This document shows, piece by piece, positions 31,225 to 40,637 of a stretch of 64,000 bases of DNA; positions within the stretch are counted from its first letter, which is position 1, and each line of letters starts with the position of its first letter. The position numbers and the translations under genes are program-made. The notes beneath the pieces were generated by a model. The model worked only from the letters and a program-made list of their open reading frames with translations. It was not told the origin of the DNA and did not search any database. The DNA is from Prorocentrum cordatum (Eukaryota; Sar; Dinophyceae; Prorocentrales; Prorocentraceae): contig CAUYUJ010000208.1 of the NCBI GenBank assembly GCA_963575745.1, positions 52,856 to 116,855 on the forward strand, in the 5' to 3' direction.

Positions 31225-31740
31225 CATGCGCGCTGCCCAAGAGGGCCCGATAAGTCTCCAAGGCGGCCCGAGAGCGCCCAATATAAACGCCCAGTGGCCC
31301 CAAGAGGGCCCAATAGACCTCCAAGAAGCCACAGGGGCGCTCTACGAGGCCACCCGAGAAGGTGCCAAGATGTCAAACCATTGATTTTTATTCAGGGTTC
31401 CTATGTGATTGGGATTCTCGCTTCTTCGTGCCTCGACGCTCCATGCCGGACATCGAGGCTCCGAACAGCGCCCTAAGGCGGACCAGGCAACCCCTAAGAG
31501 GGCCCCAACGCGGCCTAAGAGGGCCCCAGAGCGGCCCCTGAGGCCCACCAGACGGCCCCCAGAGGCCCACCCCAAGAGAAAGCCAAAAGGGGGAGCACAA
31601 AGCGACAGTGCAAGACACCCGCCAAACCGATGCCCCCAGGAGGCCACAGGAGGCGCCCAGGAGACTCCAAAAGACTTCCAGAAGCCCACGAGGCCCCCAA
31701 GAGGCCCACAAAGAAACCCCTGGAAACGTCAAAACTGCCA
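31225..31740. repeat. Dispersed CCAAGAGGGCCC family member, interrupted by AT-rich spacer
   Basis: CCCAAGAGGGCCC-type words recur at about 31,228-31,360 and again at 31,485-31,735. Between them (31,380-31,470) is a non-repetitive stretch. Long frames across it are Pro/Arg-rich. Confidence 0.65.
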
Positions 31741-31763
31741 CCGAGAGGCGGCGCGCCCGCCAG

Positions 31764-32522
31764 CCCGCGCAGGAGCTCGCCAAGATGAAGTGCCAGCACC
31801 CGTGGTTGAAGAGTGCGCTCGCGGCCATGGAGAAGGCCAAGGCTAGCGACAACTCAGACATGAGCGACAGCGATCAGAACTCAGACGACATGTCGGACTC
31901 AGCTTGCAATGACGTGATCGGCTCGGCCGAGACGAAGAAGATGAAGATGAGGAAGGAGAAAGAGGACGGCTCTGTCGGCAAGAGCGACAAGCAGGATCAG
32001 ACCCTTGTCGAAGGCCATCGTCGAAGCGAGCTGTCAGTGAAGGCTTGCAGCAAGGGCGAGAAGCACAATATCGACATTGGCGACAGGCTCAAGAAGGGCA
32101 ACGACAGCAGGAGGGAGAAGAGCGGCGGCCAGAAGCGCGAGAAGGGCCACACCAGCAACATGAGGGAGAAGAAGCGCTGTCGCTCGGACTCGCGGCCGCG
32201 GTCAGCCTTTAAGCAGAACTTGAAGCAGCGGCAGCCGCTGCAGGCGGCCTCGGACGACGACGACGACAGCGACGACGCCGACGACAGCGCGGACAGCGAC
32301 GACTCCGACGACAGCATGAAGCACAACGGCCGCCCACTCGGGAAGTACGCCAGCGAGCTTGGCGATGACACGAAGATACCAAAATGGATTGCCACCATCC
32401 AGGGCCTGAAGAAGCCCGACCAGCGTGCGCTGCAGCACCTTGCGGAGCATGAGTACATCGAGAACATGGATGGGGCGGGGCGGGCGAGAGAGCGGAGCAT
32501 GTGCACAAGGAGACAGACTTGA
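31764..32522 (+). CDS. Putative basic/acidic nuclear-type protein, 5' exon(s)
   Basis: A candidate acceptor CGCGCAG precedes 31,764 (GAG CTC GCC AAG ATG); an ATG in frame lies at 31,785. The product has MKCQHPWLKSALAAMEKAKAS, a Ser/Asp stretch, Lys/Arg/Glu-rich helices, an Asp/Ser tract (SDDDDDSDDADDSADSDDSD, about 32,247-32,310), and then ELGDDTKIPKWIATIQGLKKPDQRALQHLAEHEY. The last segment is globular in composition, which argues for real coding. Translation after EHEYIE is probably intron. It is likely continuous with 33,001-33,628, about 0.5 kb downstream. Function is not recognised; the alternating basic and acidic blocks are typical of nuclear proteins. Confidence 0.5.
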   Translation, partial: PAQELAKMKCQHPWLKSALAAMEKAKASDNSDMSDSDQNSDDMSDSACNDVIGSAETKKMKMRKEKEDGSVGKSDKQDQTLVEGHRRSELSVKACSKGEKHNIDIGDRLKKGNDSRREKSGGQKREKGHTSNMREKKRCRSDSRPRSAFKQNLKQRQPLQAASDDDDDSDDADDSADSDDSDDSMKHNGRPLGKYASELGDDTKIPKWIATIQGLKKPDQRALQHLAEHEYIENMDGAGRARERSMCTRRQT

Positions 32523-33000
32523 GGATCAGGACGAGGACGCGAGGGTGGCGGAGGAAGAGGGAGAGAAGGAGGAGGAGGAGGAAGAGGAGGAGAAGGAGGA
32601 GAGTGGACAGAACGGAAGAGCAAGGGGAGAGATGGAGGAGGAAGTCGAGGGTCTCTGCGGACTCGCGTCTTTTCGACCCGATCCAGGATCGGGTCGGAAC
32701 GACGCGAGTCCGCGAATACCCTTGCCCCGATCCTTTGCATCGTTGTTCGTTTGGCTGCTCGCGTCGGTTGGTCGTTCCAAGGGTGCTCAAAAGGGCGTCG
32801 GATGCCTCCGTGGCGCGTGGTCAGGTGAAGTTGCGTGCGCTTCACGCGCGCGCGGCTTCACCTGCGGCGTGCATTTCGTGGCTTCTTGGTTGTCCCATGT
32901 GGTCACGTGTGTTGGACAGGTGGCGCTGGTCTTGCATTTGTATGGTTGCCCTGTGGTGTTTAGCATGTCTCCTCGTGCGTTTTTTTGGGGGTGCGTGCAG

Positions 33001-33628
33001 CGCTCGTTGGGGGTGGGGCGGGGACCAGGCGGAGTTTCACAGCTTGCTGGCCGTCTCGAAGTGGGACCCGACGAAGACCGCGAGCTACGCGCTCTTCACT
33101 ACGTTGGGGAAGGAGTGGCTCGAGGAGCAGTGGTGAGCGAGGAGAAGCATCTCAGAGGGGCTCCACAGACAGGTTCAGGAGTCGAGGACGCAGGAGATCG
33201 AAGCGATTCGAGCACAGGAGCAGGCCATCAGGGCCCGAGAGCAGAAGAACGCAAAGGATGAGGCTGACAAGTTGAGGAAGCAGTTGCGCGCTGCAGAGGC
33301 GCGGGAGATGGCAGCGACGAAGCAGGCGTCACCAGAGGAGGCGGCCGACGGCACCAAGAAGGGCAAGAAAGGCAAGCCGAAGGCGGCAAAGCCAGGAGCA
33401 GGAGGAGGAGAGGAGCGCAAGCCTGAGCTGACGGGCGACGGCGGCCAGAAGAAAGCAAAGCACAAACACATCCAGGATACCCCATTGCCGTCGCTTGCTC
33501 CTGACGCCCGCGATGATGACGATGATGTTGAGAAGCATGGCGCTGAGAAGGATGACACTGAGGCTGAGTTGCTTCCCTGTTTTGTTGATTTGCATCTCTC
33601 GTGCGTTCAGGCAGGCGCATGGTCCTAG
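33001..33628 (+). CDS. Putative downstream exon: helical plus coiled-coil, with an in-frame TGA
   Basis: It follows an acceptor-like GTGCGTGCAG at 33,000. The reading frame gives DQAEFHSLLAVSKWDPTKTA, then SYALFTTLGKEWLEEQW, a TGA at 33,134-33,136, and then in the same frame a long coiled coil (EIEAIRAQEQAIRAREQKNA, KDEADKLRKQLRAAEAREMA), a Lys-rich tail and a stop at 33,626-33,628. Amino-acid character is consistent on both sides of the TGA, so it is either a nonsense change or lies in a very short intron (a 40-nt GTGAGC...GACAG option exists but breaks the frame). Probably part of the gene starting at 31,764. Confidence 0.5.
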
Positions 33629-34125
33629 ATAACAGTGGTTACGATTTAGCGTGTTGCCACCAGCACATCCAGAAACGATGCATTGACAAGTTGGGGTGAT
33701 CAGGGAAGTGGCTTAAACCACGTTCTCGCCCAGCCCCTCCCTCCTTCGAGGAAAGTAACACCCTCGCCCTACCCCGCTCCCCTGGACCTGGAGACTGGTC
33801 TGCTAGGTTGAAGCGTCCAAGGTTTCCCGCAACGGCTCCAAAACGACATCGGACTGCAACTGGGCCTCCAAGATGGCCAACTACAACGCGCGCACGCCCG
33901 AGCTGCTTACAATATGCCCTAAGAGCCCCCAAGACCGCCCCCCCAGACGGCCACAAATGGTCAAAGAGCACCCCGCTGGAGGGCCATCAAGAGGCCCACG
34001 GTTTCATCAAAACCCAAATGGTTATCAATGCGTTGTGTCGCGTTGCCTTTTTGTTTGCGGTGACCCCTCCCGAGGCTTCAAGACGGACCCAAAGCTGCAC
34101 GAGATAACCCCAACAGATGCCCCAG

Positions 34126-34177
<52 letters not shown>
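34126..34177 (+). repeat. Poly(A) tract, 52 bases
   Basis: 52 consecutive A preceded by GATGCCCCAG and followed by CGAGACTGGCCC. The flanks belong to the CAAGAGGCCC family (33,860-34,000 and 34,190-34,240). No target-site duplication was recognised around it. 33,640-34,690 otherwise has no supported gene. Confidence 0.95.
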
Positions 34178-34178
<1 letters not shown>

Positions 34179-34692
34179 GAGACTGGCCCGCGAGCGCCCA
34201 GAAGCGCACCAAGAGCGCCCCGAGAGCTACCCAAGAGGTGCGCGTGGTTCTGGCTCCGATTGGGGGATGTGCGAAGGGGGGAGGCGGGGCGGGGGAGGGG
34301 GGTTGCAACGGGGGTGGGAATTGCAACCCTCCCCTCTCTCGGCCGATGTCCTCCCCTCACCCGTGTCAGCATCATCCTTCTACTCATGGTCCGTCCCATC
34401 CTCCTCATGCGACTCATCGTCCGTCTCCCAGCTCCCTCATGCATGCGTCCAGTCTCGTCCTTCGCTTCCCTCATTTGCTCGGTGTGGCCGTCCCCTCATA
34501 TGCCGCCCTGAAGAGTTGGTGAGACTTGTCATCAACGTGTCCGCCGTTGCTGTGTTGCTAGTGTGCAATGTTCGCTTGATTTGCATTGTGCGACGGTGGT
34601 TTGTGAGTTGCCGAGTGGTTGCAACGATTGCGTCCAGTGCATGTCTTGTGCCTACGATCGTCGTGAGCGCCTTGTCTCCCGCTGCGTTGTCG

Positions 34693-34929
34693 CAGGCTGC
34701 GGGCCGCTCCGATCGCCCTGCTGCTGGCGGGCGCGACGGCGGCGGTCGCGAGGCTGCCCGCGCCGCGCCCGAGCAGATCACCATAGGGGACGAGAAGGGC
34801 ATCGGCGGCCTTGGCGTCGAGGCCCTCCAGAGCGAGCGTGACGGCGCAGATGATGAGGACGAAGAAGATGAAGATGAGGAGGGTGGCGGCCCAGAGGACG
34901 ATCAGACAGGTGCAAAGCAGCCTAAGTGA
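34693..34929 (+). CDS. Putative C-terminal exon with acidic tail
   Basis: After an acceptor-like TGTCGCAG the frame reads AAGRSDRPAAGGRDGGGREA, then QITIGDEKGIGGLGVEALQS, an acidic run (DDEDEEDEDEEGGG) and PEDDQTGAKQPK, stopping at 34,929. Acidic tails of this type occur in many nuclear and ribosomal-stalk proteins. The upstream exons are not identified. Confidence 0.35.
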   Translation, partial: QAAGRSDRPAAGGRDGGGREAARAAPEQITIGDEKGIGGLGVEALQSERDGADDEDEEDEDEEGGGPEDDQTGAKQPK

Positions 34930-35303
34930 TGAGTGAACAATCGCCAGATATGTAGGTAGGACGTTAATGCTTGCAGCCAGTCCGTCTCATGGTGGGCAGA
35001 GGTTCTGGGGTTGCTCGCGCGCGAGGCCGCACGCACTTGTTGTGATGAGTACGGCGCATAGCTCAGAACCGCACCGCTGACCCCGAACACCCCATCCAGA
35101 ACCGATGCTCGCGAGATAGTCTTTGGCCACTCCTTGCTGGGGCCACTTTGGGCGCTGCCACAGCGTGCCCCCCCAGGTAGGTGGAGTGAGGAGGAACATC
35201 ACGTACAGAAAGGGTAGAAGGTGTGTGATGCAAGCGTTGGCCCAGAGGCCACTTTGGCCCAGAGGACTGGCAATTTAACCATCGCGTGCATTTTGCTCGC
35301 GAC

Positions 35304-35360
35304 GGGATCTCGTGCCGCCAAGGGAGTGGAGCCTCGCTGCGCGATGTGGCGCGTGCTGGT
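35304..35360 (+). mobile_element. 57-bp 5'-end fragment of the 6-kb repeat unit
   Basis: It begins GGGATCTCGTGCCGCC and ends GCGCGTGCTGGT, identical to the first 57 bases at 48,728 and 60,775. It is joined to the RT-RNase H ORF within the 5-bp overlap CTGGT (35,356-35,360). The sequence to its left is unrelated. Confidence 0.85.
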
Positions 35361-37093
35361 TCGCGGGCTGCGATGCCCATGTGCGCACAATCGCAGGGTC
35401 GATCAACGGCCCTCTTCTCGTCGAACTGCTCGACGAAATCGGTTACGAGGACGCGGCCTGCGTGGAAGTCTTTCGGCGCGGCGCGCCTCTCGTGGGCCCT
35501 CTCCCGTGCACGGGGAACGGGCGTCCGGAATCTTTCCCTGTACCGCTCAGCCTGCCGGACTTGGCCGCGGGCGCGGAGCGAGGCAACGCCGCGCTGCTCG
35601 GCACGCTCAAGGAGTCTAGCGACTCCGCCGTGATTCTCACCAAAACTATCGCCGAAGCGGAGCTCGGCCGAATGAGCCATCCCGCGCCGCTCAGCGCGGT
35701 CGAGCTCGACGGTGCGGTTTTGTCGCCGCGGTTCGGCGTCCGGCAGTCGAGAGAGGACGGGTCCGAGAAGCTGCGGCTCGTAGATGATATGTCGCGCTCT
35801 CGTATCAACGCGGCGTCGCAGCCGACGGAGCGTCTCGGCCATGAAGCCATCGACGCTCTGTTTGGCACTTGCAAGGCATTTGTGACGCGCGTGGGCGAAG
35901 CGCCCGGGCTCTGGAAGGCGGACATAGACGCCGCGTTCCGGCGCGTGCCGCTGTTGCCGGAACATCGCGCCCTCGCATGGGTCGCGTTCCTCGTGGGCAC
36001 ATGCGTCTACGTGGCTCAGCACTTCGCCGCCCCATTCGGAGCGACTTCCTCCGTTCACAGCTGGGAGCGCATCGGCGCGATGCTGTCAGCGCTGGGCCGC
36101 AGGCTCATTTTCGTCCCCGTCCTCAGATATGTGGACGACTTCTTCTGCCCCGAACGTAAGAAAGGGCTGCGCGACGCAATGCGACAGTTCGCCGAACTGG
36201 TAAGAATCATTCTGGGCCCGAGCGCTGTGGCCGACGGTAAGCTGCTGTTCGGCAATCCGCTCGGGGTCCTGGGCTTGTCTGTGGCGATTGACGAGCGTGG
36301 CCTCGTGTGCTGGCCGCTGCCGGAGAAGCGCGCCCGGTGGCGCGCCGAGATCGCTGCTGCTCTTCAAGAGGGCGCGCTCGAGCGCGGGCGCGCGTCCAAG
36401 TTGGCAGGCCGCTTCTGTTGGGCTGCCTCCCACACCTTCGGGCGGTTCGGGCGCGCGCTGCTCCCGCCGTTGTTTGAGCACGCAAGGGCGCGCCATCCTA
36501 GTATCCCGGCGCACCTGCGAGTCTGCCTGCAATGGTGGCACGAAGCGCTCGCCAGAAATTTCACCACGACGCGGGAGTGGCAGGCGCCAGACACCAGGTC
36601 TGTCCAATTGCTCTCCGACGCGCGGGGGAATCCAGCTAGAGTGGCCGCGGTTCTTTTCATTGACGGGCGCATTGTCTTCACCGATGTCGCCCCGCCTGAG
36701 CCTCTGCTTCGGCTCTTCAGGGAAAGGCGCGACAATCAAATCGGCGGTCTGGAGGTGCTCAGCATCGCGCTGGGCCTGGCCACCTTTGAGCCGCTCCTGT
36801 CGGGCCGATGCGTGAACATCTTTTCGGATAATTCAGGCAGCGAGTGGGCCGTCCGGTCCGGTGCGGCGAAGCAGTTTGACCACAATTGCCTGGTCCACTC
36901 AATCTGGCGCATGGCGCTGGATGCGAATTGCAATCTGCACGTTCAGCGTGTGGCGTCGGTGGACAACATCGCCGACCTGCCGTCGCGCGAGTCATATTCC
37001 CTGCTGTATCGCTTGGGGGCGGAGTGGATTCCTCCGGTGCTGGACGATGCCTGGTTCGATCCGAGCGCGTGGCTTCCTCATCGCCGGCCATGA
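35356..37093 (+). CDS. RT-RNase H ORF of YR element 2, 5'-truncated
   Basis: It is open from an ATG at 35,312, but the first 15 or so codons belong to the fused fragment; element sequence starts at about 35,356 with WFAGCDAHVRTIAGSINGPLL. It is identical, as far as I can see, to 47,348-48,648. Motifs: KADIDAAFRRVP (about residue 203 counted from 35,312), PFGATSSVHSWERIG (about 240), RYVDDFF (about 270), RNase H segments CVNIFSDNSGSEW (about 500) and VDNIADLPSRESY (about 549). No intron-like insertions at the positions where element 1 has them. About 65 N-terminal residues known from the third copy (47,147) are missing. It stops at 37,093, 18 bp before the recombinase ATG. Confidence 0.9.
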
Positions 37094-37111
37094 CCGGCTC
37101 GGGCGCTGGGC

Positions 37112-38905
37112 GTGCGTGCAATGGATCTGGCCTTCACTCATCGGTCAGGGTGCGCCCGCCAGGTCGGGCAGGGGTTGGCGTCCTCCCTCGCGCACGTCGC
37201 GGTCGCGCTTCGCCTGTGGGCGCGCGAGGGCATCTCTGGTTTGTCGGCGCACCTGGAGAATGTCATCGGTGTTCGCGCGATGGCGCTGGCTGGATTGCTC
37301 GCTCAGCTTCGCGCGGTTTGCCCTGAGGCACGCCCTCTTCCTGTGTTCGCCGCTGCCGAGCTGCTTGCCGATAACGGCGCCGACGCCGTGAGCGATTTGG
37401 TTGGCGTCACCCTGGCAGACTTCAGGGGCGCCGCGGCATTATCTTGCGACGCCCGCGAGGTGGTCCGCGCGGCTATCGCGGCAGCCCAGCGCGGCGGCGC
37501 GCCAGCCGCACTGGGCAGGGGCAGCGCGGGCGCTTCTCCTGCGCCCGCCCCGTCGCCCGGGATTGCCCCCAGGTCTGCTTGCGCGTTCCGCGTTCGTCGC
37601 GGGCCCCCCCCTTGTCGGCCGTCGCAGGACCGACATCGCGACGCGGTCGCCCTCGAGCGTATCCGTCTCGTCATCCTCCACGGTGCGCGCGCGAATTTGC
37701 GGCATGTCGCTCGCAGCGCTAAACGCGGGCGCCAGGACAGCGGCAGGGCGCATGCAGCTCCCCCGGAGGACCCCGTGTCCGCGGTCCGGTGGGCGCTCTC
37801 AGTCGCTGGGCGCGAGGGTCGGCGTGACATGCGCGGGCCGCGGGCCGAAGCTGCTCGGGCCAGAGCCCTCATCACCTCCTCGGCGGCCGGTAAAGCGTGG
37901 GCGCGCAGGGCCCGGGTGAGCGCTCTCCTGGGCGCATGCCCGCGCTCATTGCCCGCGCTCAGCAGCGGGTTCGAGTGCTGGGTTACATTCGCAAGGGGCG
38001 TCTTAAAGCGACGGGGGAAGGAACTGCCGCCCACCCTGGAGGGGCTGCTTCTGTGGTCCACGACCTTCAGGTGCGCCGGGACCTTCAGCAATTATGTGAC
38101 TTACGTGAAGAAGGCGTGCCTCGTGGCATGCCGGCGCGCGCCCGCCTCTCATCTTCCGGCAACGCGCGCGTCCGCCCGCGGCGGCAGTTGGCGCGCAAGG
38201 CCCGTGGAAGTCTTCAGGCACCCGGCGGTTCGCGCCGCTAAGAACGCCATCGAGAAGCGTTCGGGCTGGCAGGCGAAGGCGCGCATGGCCCTTCAGGGCC
38301 GCGACGTCGCCCGTCTGGTGTCGCACCTGCGCGTCAGTGACGAGGGTCGCCGTTTCGCCATGTTGTGCCTGGCGGCCTACGCATTCCTCCTTCGGCTACC
38401 CTCGGAGGCCCTGCCCGCGGTGCGGGTTGAAGATGGCGCGGCCGCGGCTTGCGTGGCCTCCGCGTTCGTCGTCGGCGATCAAAAGATCGAGCTGCACCTC
38501 TCCAGGAGAAAGAACCGCGAGAGCCGCTCGGTGATGGCACGGCAGTGCTGGTGCGACGAGTGCGCGGTCACCTGTCCCGTACACGTTCTTGGGGCCTGGC
38601 TAGTTGGCGAGCCAGCTCATCAGCCCATCTGGGCTGCGTGGTCCCCAGGCGCGGCACGTGCTCGGCTGCGCCGCGCGCTGGGCGAAATGGGGCGCCACGA
38701 CGCGGAATCATTCGGCACTCACGCGTTCAGGCGCGGGCACGCGCAGGACATCGCTGCCAGGGGCGGACCGGTCACCGACCTTCTTCGCGCGGGCGGCTGG
38801 CATCAGCCCGCGTGGATGAAATACCTTAACGTTTCCCGGCTCGAGCGGCAGTCGGTCGCGGAAGCCCATTTGGCAGAGTCGTCCAGCGACGATGGCGATG
38901 GCTGA
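37112..38905 (+). CDS. Tyrosine recombinase ORF of YR element 2
   Basis: 597 codons from ATG at 37,112. The N-terminal helical domain (about 1-130) is related to ORF3 and the ORF4 N-terminus of element 1. A Pro/Ala/Arg linker follows, then a core-binding domain (CAGTFSNYVTYVKKAC, about 325-340) and the catalytic domain. Catalytic positions: Arg in FLLRLPSEAL (about 427), HAFRRGHA with the His and second Arg (about 536-543), and GGWHQPAWMKYL with Tyr at about 571. The QCWCDECAVTCPVHV Cys cluster is conserved with element 1. The region 38,134-38,187 is 54 nt, begins GC, ends AG and is extra relative to element 1, so it may be an intron. It ends in an acidic SSSDDGDG tail. It should integrate the circular DNA. 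Confidence 0.9.
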   Translation: MRAMDLAFTHRSGCARQVGQGLASSLAHVAVALRLWAREGISGLSAHLENVIGVRAMALAGLLAQLRAVCPEARPLPVFAAAELLADNGADAVSDLVGVTLADFRGAAALSCDAREVVRAAIAAAQRGGAPAALGRGSAGASPAPAPSPGIAPRSACAFRVRRGPPPCRPSQDRHRDAVALERIRLVILHGARANLRHVARSAKRGRQDSGRAHAAPPEDPVSAVRWALSVAGREGRRDMRGPRAEAARARALITSSAAGKAWARRARVSALLGACPRSLPALSSGFECWVTFARGVLKRRGKELPPTLEGLLLWSTTFRCAGTFSNYVTYVKKACLVACRRAPASHLPATRASARGGSWRARPVEVFRHPAVRAAKNAIEKRSGWQAKARMALQGRDVARLVSHLRVSDEGRRFAMLCLAAYAFLLRLPSEALPAVRVEDGAAAACVASAFVVGDQKIELHLSRRKNRESRSVMARQCWCDECAVTCPVHVLGAWLVGEPAHQPIWAAWSPGAARARLRRALGEMGRHDAESFGTHAFRRGHAQDIAARGGPVTDLLRAGGWHQPAWMKYLNVSRLERQSVAEAHLAESSSDDGDG

Positions 38906-39020
38906 GCACCCCGCGCAGTCTGGTGGTCGTGTCTGCACGGCACACACGTGGGCGCACCCCCGGCACGCGGGGGCAGTGGGTGGCAGCGCCGGGCGTGGCC
39001 CGCGGGAGCGCCGTTGCAGT

Positions 39021-39106
39021 GGGTGGTGCTCCCCCACGGGCCCGACCGGCGTCTGCCCGCTTGGCCTCGGAGAGGCCGCGCGCTGCGGGGCAGATGGGTC
39101 GGGTCC
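39021..39106 (+). repeat. Direct repeat, probable B1 of YR element 2
   Basis: 86 bp beginning GGGTGGTGCTCCCCCACGGG and ending GATGGGTCGGGTCC, repeated at 39,584-39,669. It starts 115 bp after the recombinase stop. Confidence 0.8.
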
Positions 39107-39583
39107 GCACCCTCCGCTCCTGGGGGAGGCTTCCTCCTCCCCCCCCCCCAGGGCCGTGCGAGGCGAGTGCAAGCGCCAGGATTTGTGGGGTCGGAATAAC
39201 GAAGTTATTGCTTGGCACAAATCCGCCCGCGCTGTGAACGACCCCGCGGCTGGCCGCGGGGGCGCCCTCGCTCGGCTGGTCGGCCGCGCGCTGGTCGACC
39301 CTCTTCCGCCTCCCGCTCGCGTCGTGTGGTGCAGTGCCGTGCCGTGCTTCCTCCGCCTGGCACTGGGGCGGGATATAAATACCGTGCCGTGTGTCGGGTT
39401 TCGGCCCTCCGCCCTCTGGGGGCTTCGCTCGGCCCATAGTGGCTTCCTTGCGGCCCATAGTGGCTTCGTTGCGGCCCATAGCGGCCTGCTGCGTTCACGT
39501 GCCCAATGGGGCCCTCTCTTCTGGTCCATAGTGACCACGAGCTGTCGTTGGCCCGCCCTACCCGCCCTGGGGGTGTGGGGGGG
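39107..39583 (+). repeat. Probable A2 region of YR element 2, with TATA-like box
   Basis: It lies between the two copies of the 86-bp repeat. It holds the 53-bp module shared with 48,649-48,701 (39,188-39,240), a GGGCGGGATATAAATA sequence at about 39,366-39,381 that resembles a GC-box plus TATA-box, and a short tandem GGCCCATAGTGGCTTC array (39,432-39,490). Assignment as A2 is by position only, because the matching A1 has been lost. Confidence 0.5.
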
Positions 39584-39669
39584 GGGTGGTGCTCCCCCAC
39601 GGGCCCGACCGGCGTCTGCCCGCTTGGCCTCGGAGAGGCCGCGCGCTGCGGGGCAGATGGGTCGGGTCC
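39584..39669 (+). repeat. Direct repeat, probable B2 of YR element 2
   Basis: Second copy of 39,021-39,106, likely the right end of the element. The following 39,670-40,330 has no gene that I recognise. Confidence 0.75.
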
Positions 39670-40326
39670 CAGCGACGTTGGGGCCTGGGCGCAGGTTTGA
39701 TTTGCGCAAATCTGCGCGCGGGCTTGCTGCGTCGCCGCGGCGCCAGGGCTCTCGCCGCGCGACGGGGCCGCCGCGCGGGCGCTTCTCCGCCAGGGCGACC
39801 GCGCTGCTCGCCAGCGGGCGCGCGGACGCCGTTGACGAGCGCGGGCAGTAGCTGGGGCGCGGGGCGACGATGCCAGCGACAGGCTGCCCGCGACGCAGCT
39901 CGCGAATGCAATTGCAGGGGCTCGCGGCTCCCCCGCGAGGCGCGCCGACCCGTCGCCCTGGGGCGAGCTTGCACGGGCGAGCCAAGCAAACCGCGGCGCT
40001 TGCGATGGGCGAGCGAAGCCGAACACTGCAAATCCACAGCGCGGAGGCATGTTCCTGCGCGGCGGTGGCTTGATCTTCCGTCGATGGTCAACGTCAACGC
40101 ATATCGCTCGTGTGCAATATTGCCATTGCCCTGCTGCTACCGCATATGATTGTGTTCGCGCTCGGGCGCGCGCTTTGCTCGAACTTAGTGCTGGCATGTC
40201 GCATGATCGCGGGCGTCGGAATAGCATTGCGCGTGTTCCAGGGCAGGTGGGCCACGCGTGCGGCGCGCCCAGAGCAAGCGCAGCTCTGCCGACGCACGTG
40301 GAAGCACGAATCTGGGAACATGTCGA

Positions 40327-40330
<4 letters not shown>

Positions 40331-40372
<42 letters not shown>
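40331..40372. repeat. (TA)n microsatellite, left border of inverted structure
   Basis: About 20 TA units with no interruption. They are followed directly by GAGAGAGCGTG, the left inverted-repeat arm. Confidence 0.95.
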
Positions 40373-40379
<7 letters not shown>

Positions 40380-40601
40380 CGTGATCCACCGCCGCTTTAC
40401 TGTGGAAAATTGCCAACCTTTTCCTCCGGAACCCGGGGGTCCCCCCCCCCCCTCCGAAAATCCCCCCCCCCTGCTGGAACCCCTCCCCCCCCCCCCCCCC
40501 CCCTTCCCTCCCGGCAAAACCCCCCCCCTCCCTAACCCCTCCCCCCCCCCCCCCCCCCCCTCCTCTCGAAAACCGGGGGGGGTCACTACCGTTCGAACCC
40601 C

Positions 40602-40637
<36 letters not shown>

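Larger units (their letters stand above)
35356..39669 (+). mobile_element. YR retrotransposon 2, 5'-truncated
   Basis: It contains RT-RNase H (to 37,093) and tyrosine recombinase (37,112-38,905) ORFs on the plus strand. Downstream is an 86-bp direct repeat (39,021-39,106 and 39,584-39,669) bracketing about 480 bp, which fits B1-A2-B2 of a split-direct-repeat element. The Gag ORF, the A1 repeat and the start of the RT ORF are missing; a 57-bp fragment of another repeat takes their place. Protein similarity to element 1 is clear, but the nucleotide sequences are distinct, so this is a separate subfamily. Confidence 0.85.

Noticed and set aside
35063-36058. Minus-strand frame opposite RT
   Set aside because: Antisense shadow; the plus strand has RT motifs A, B and C.
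39195-39209. True Cre/loxP site
   Set aside because: Only a half-arm length match, with a 3-base centre in place of an 8-base spacer; no sign of vector sequence. Reported only as a palindrome.
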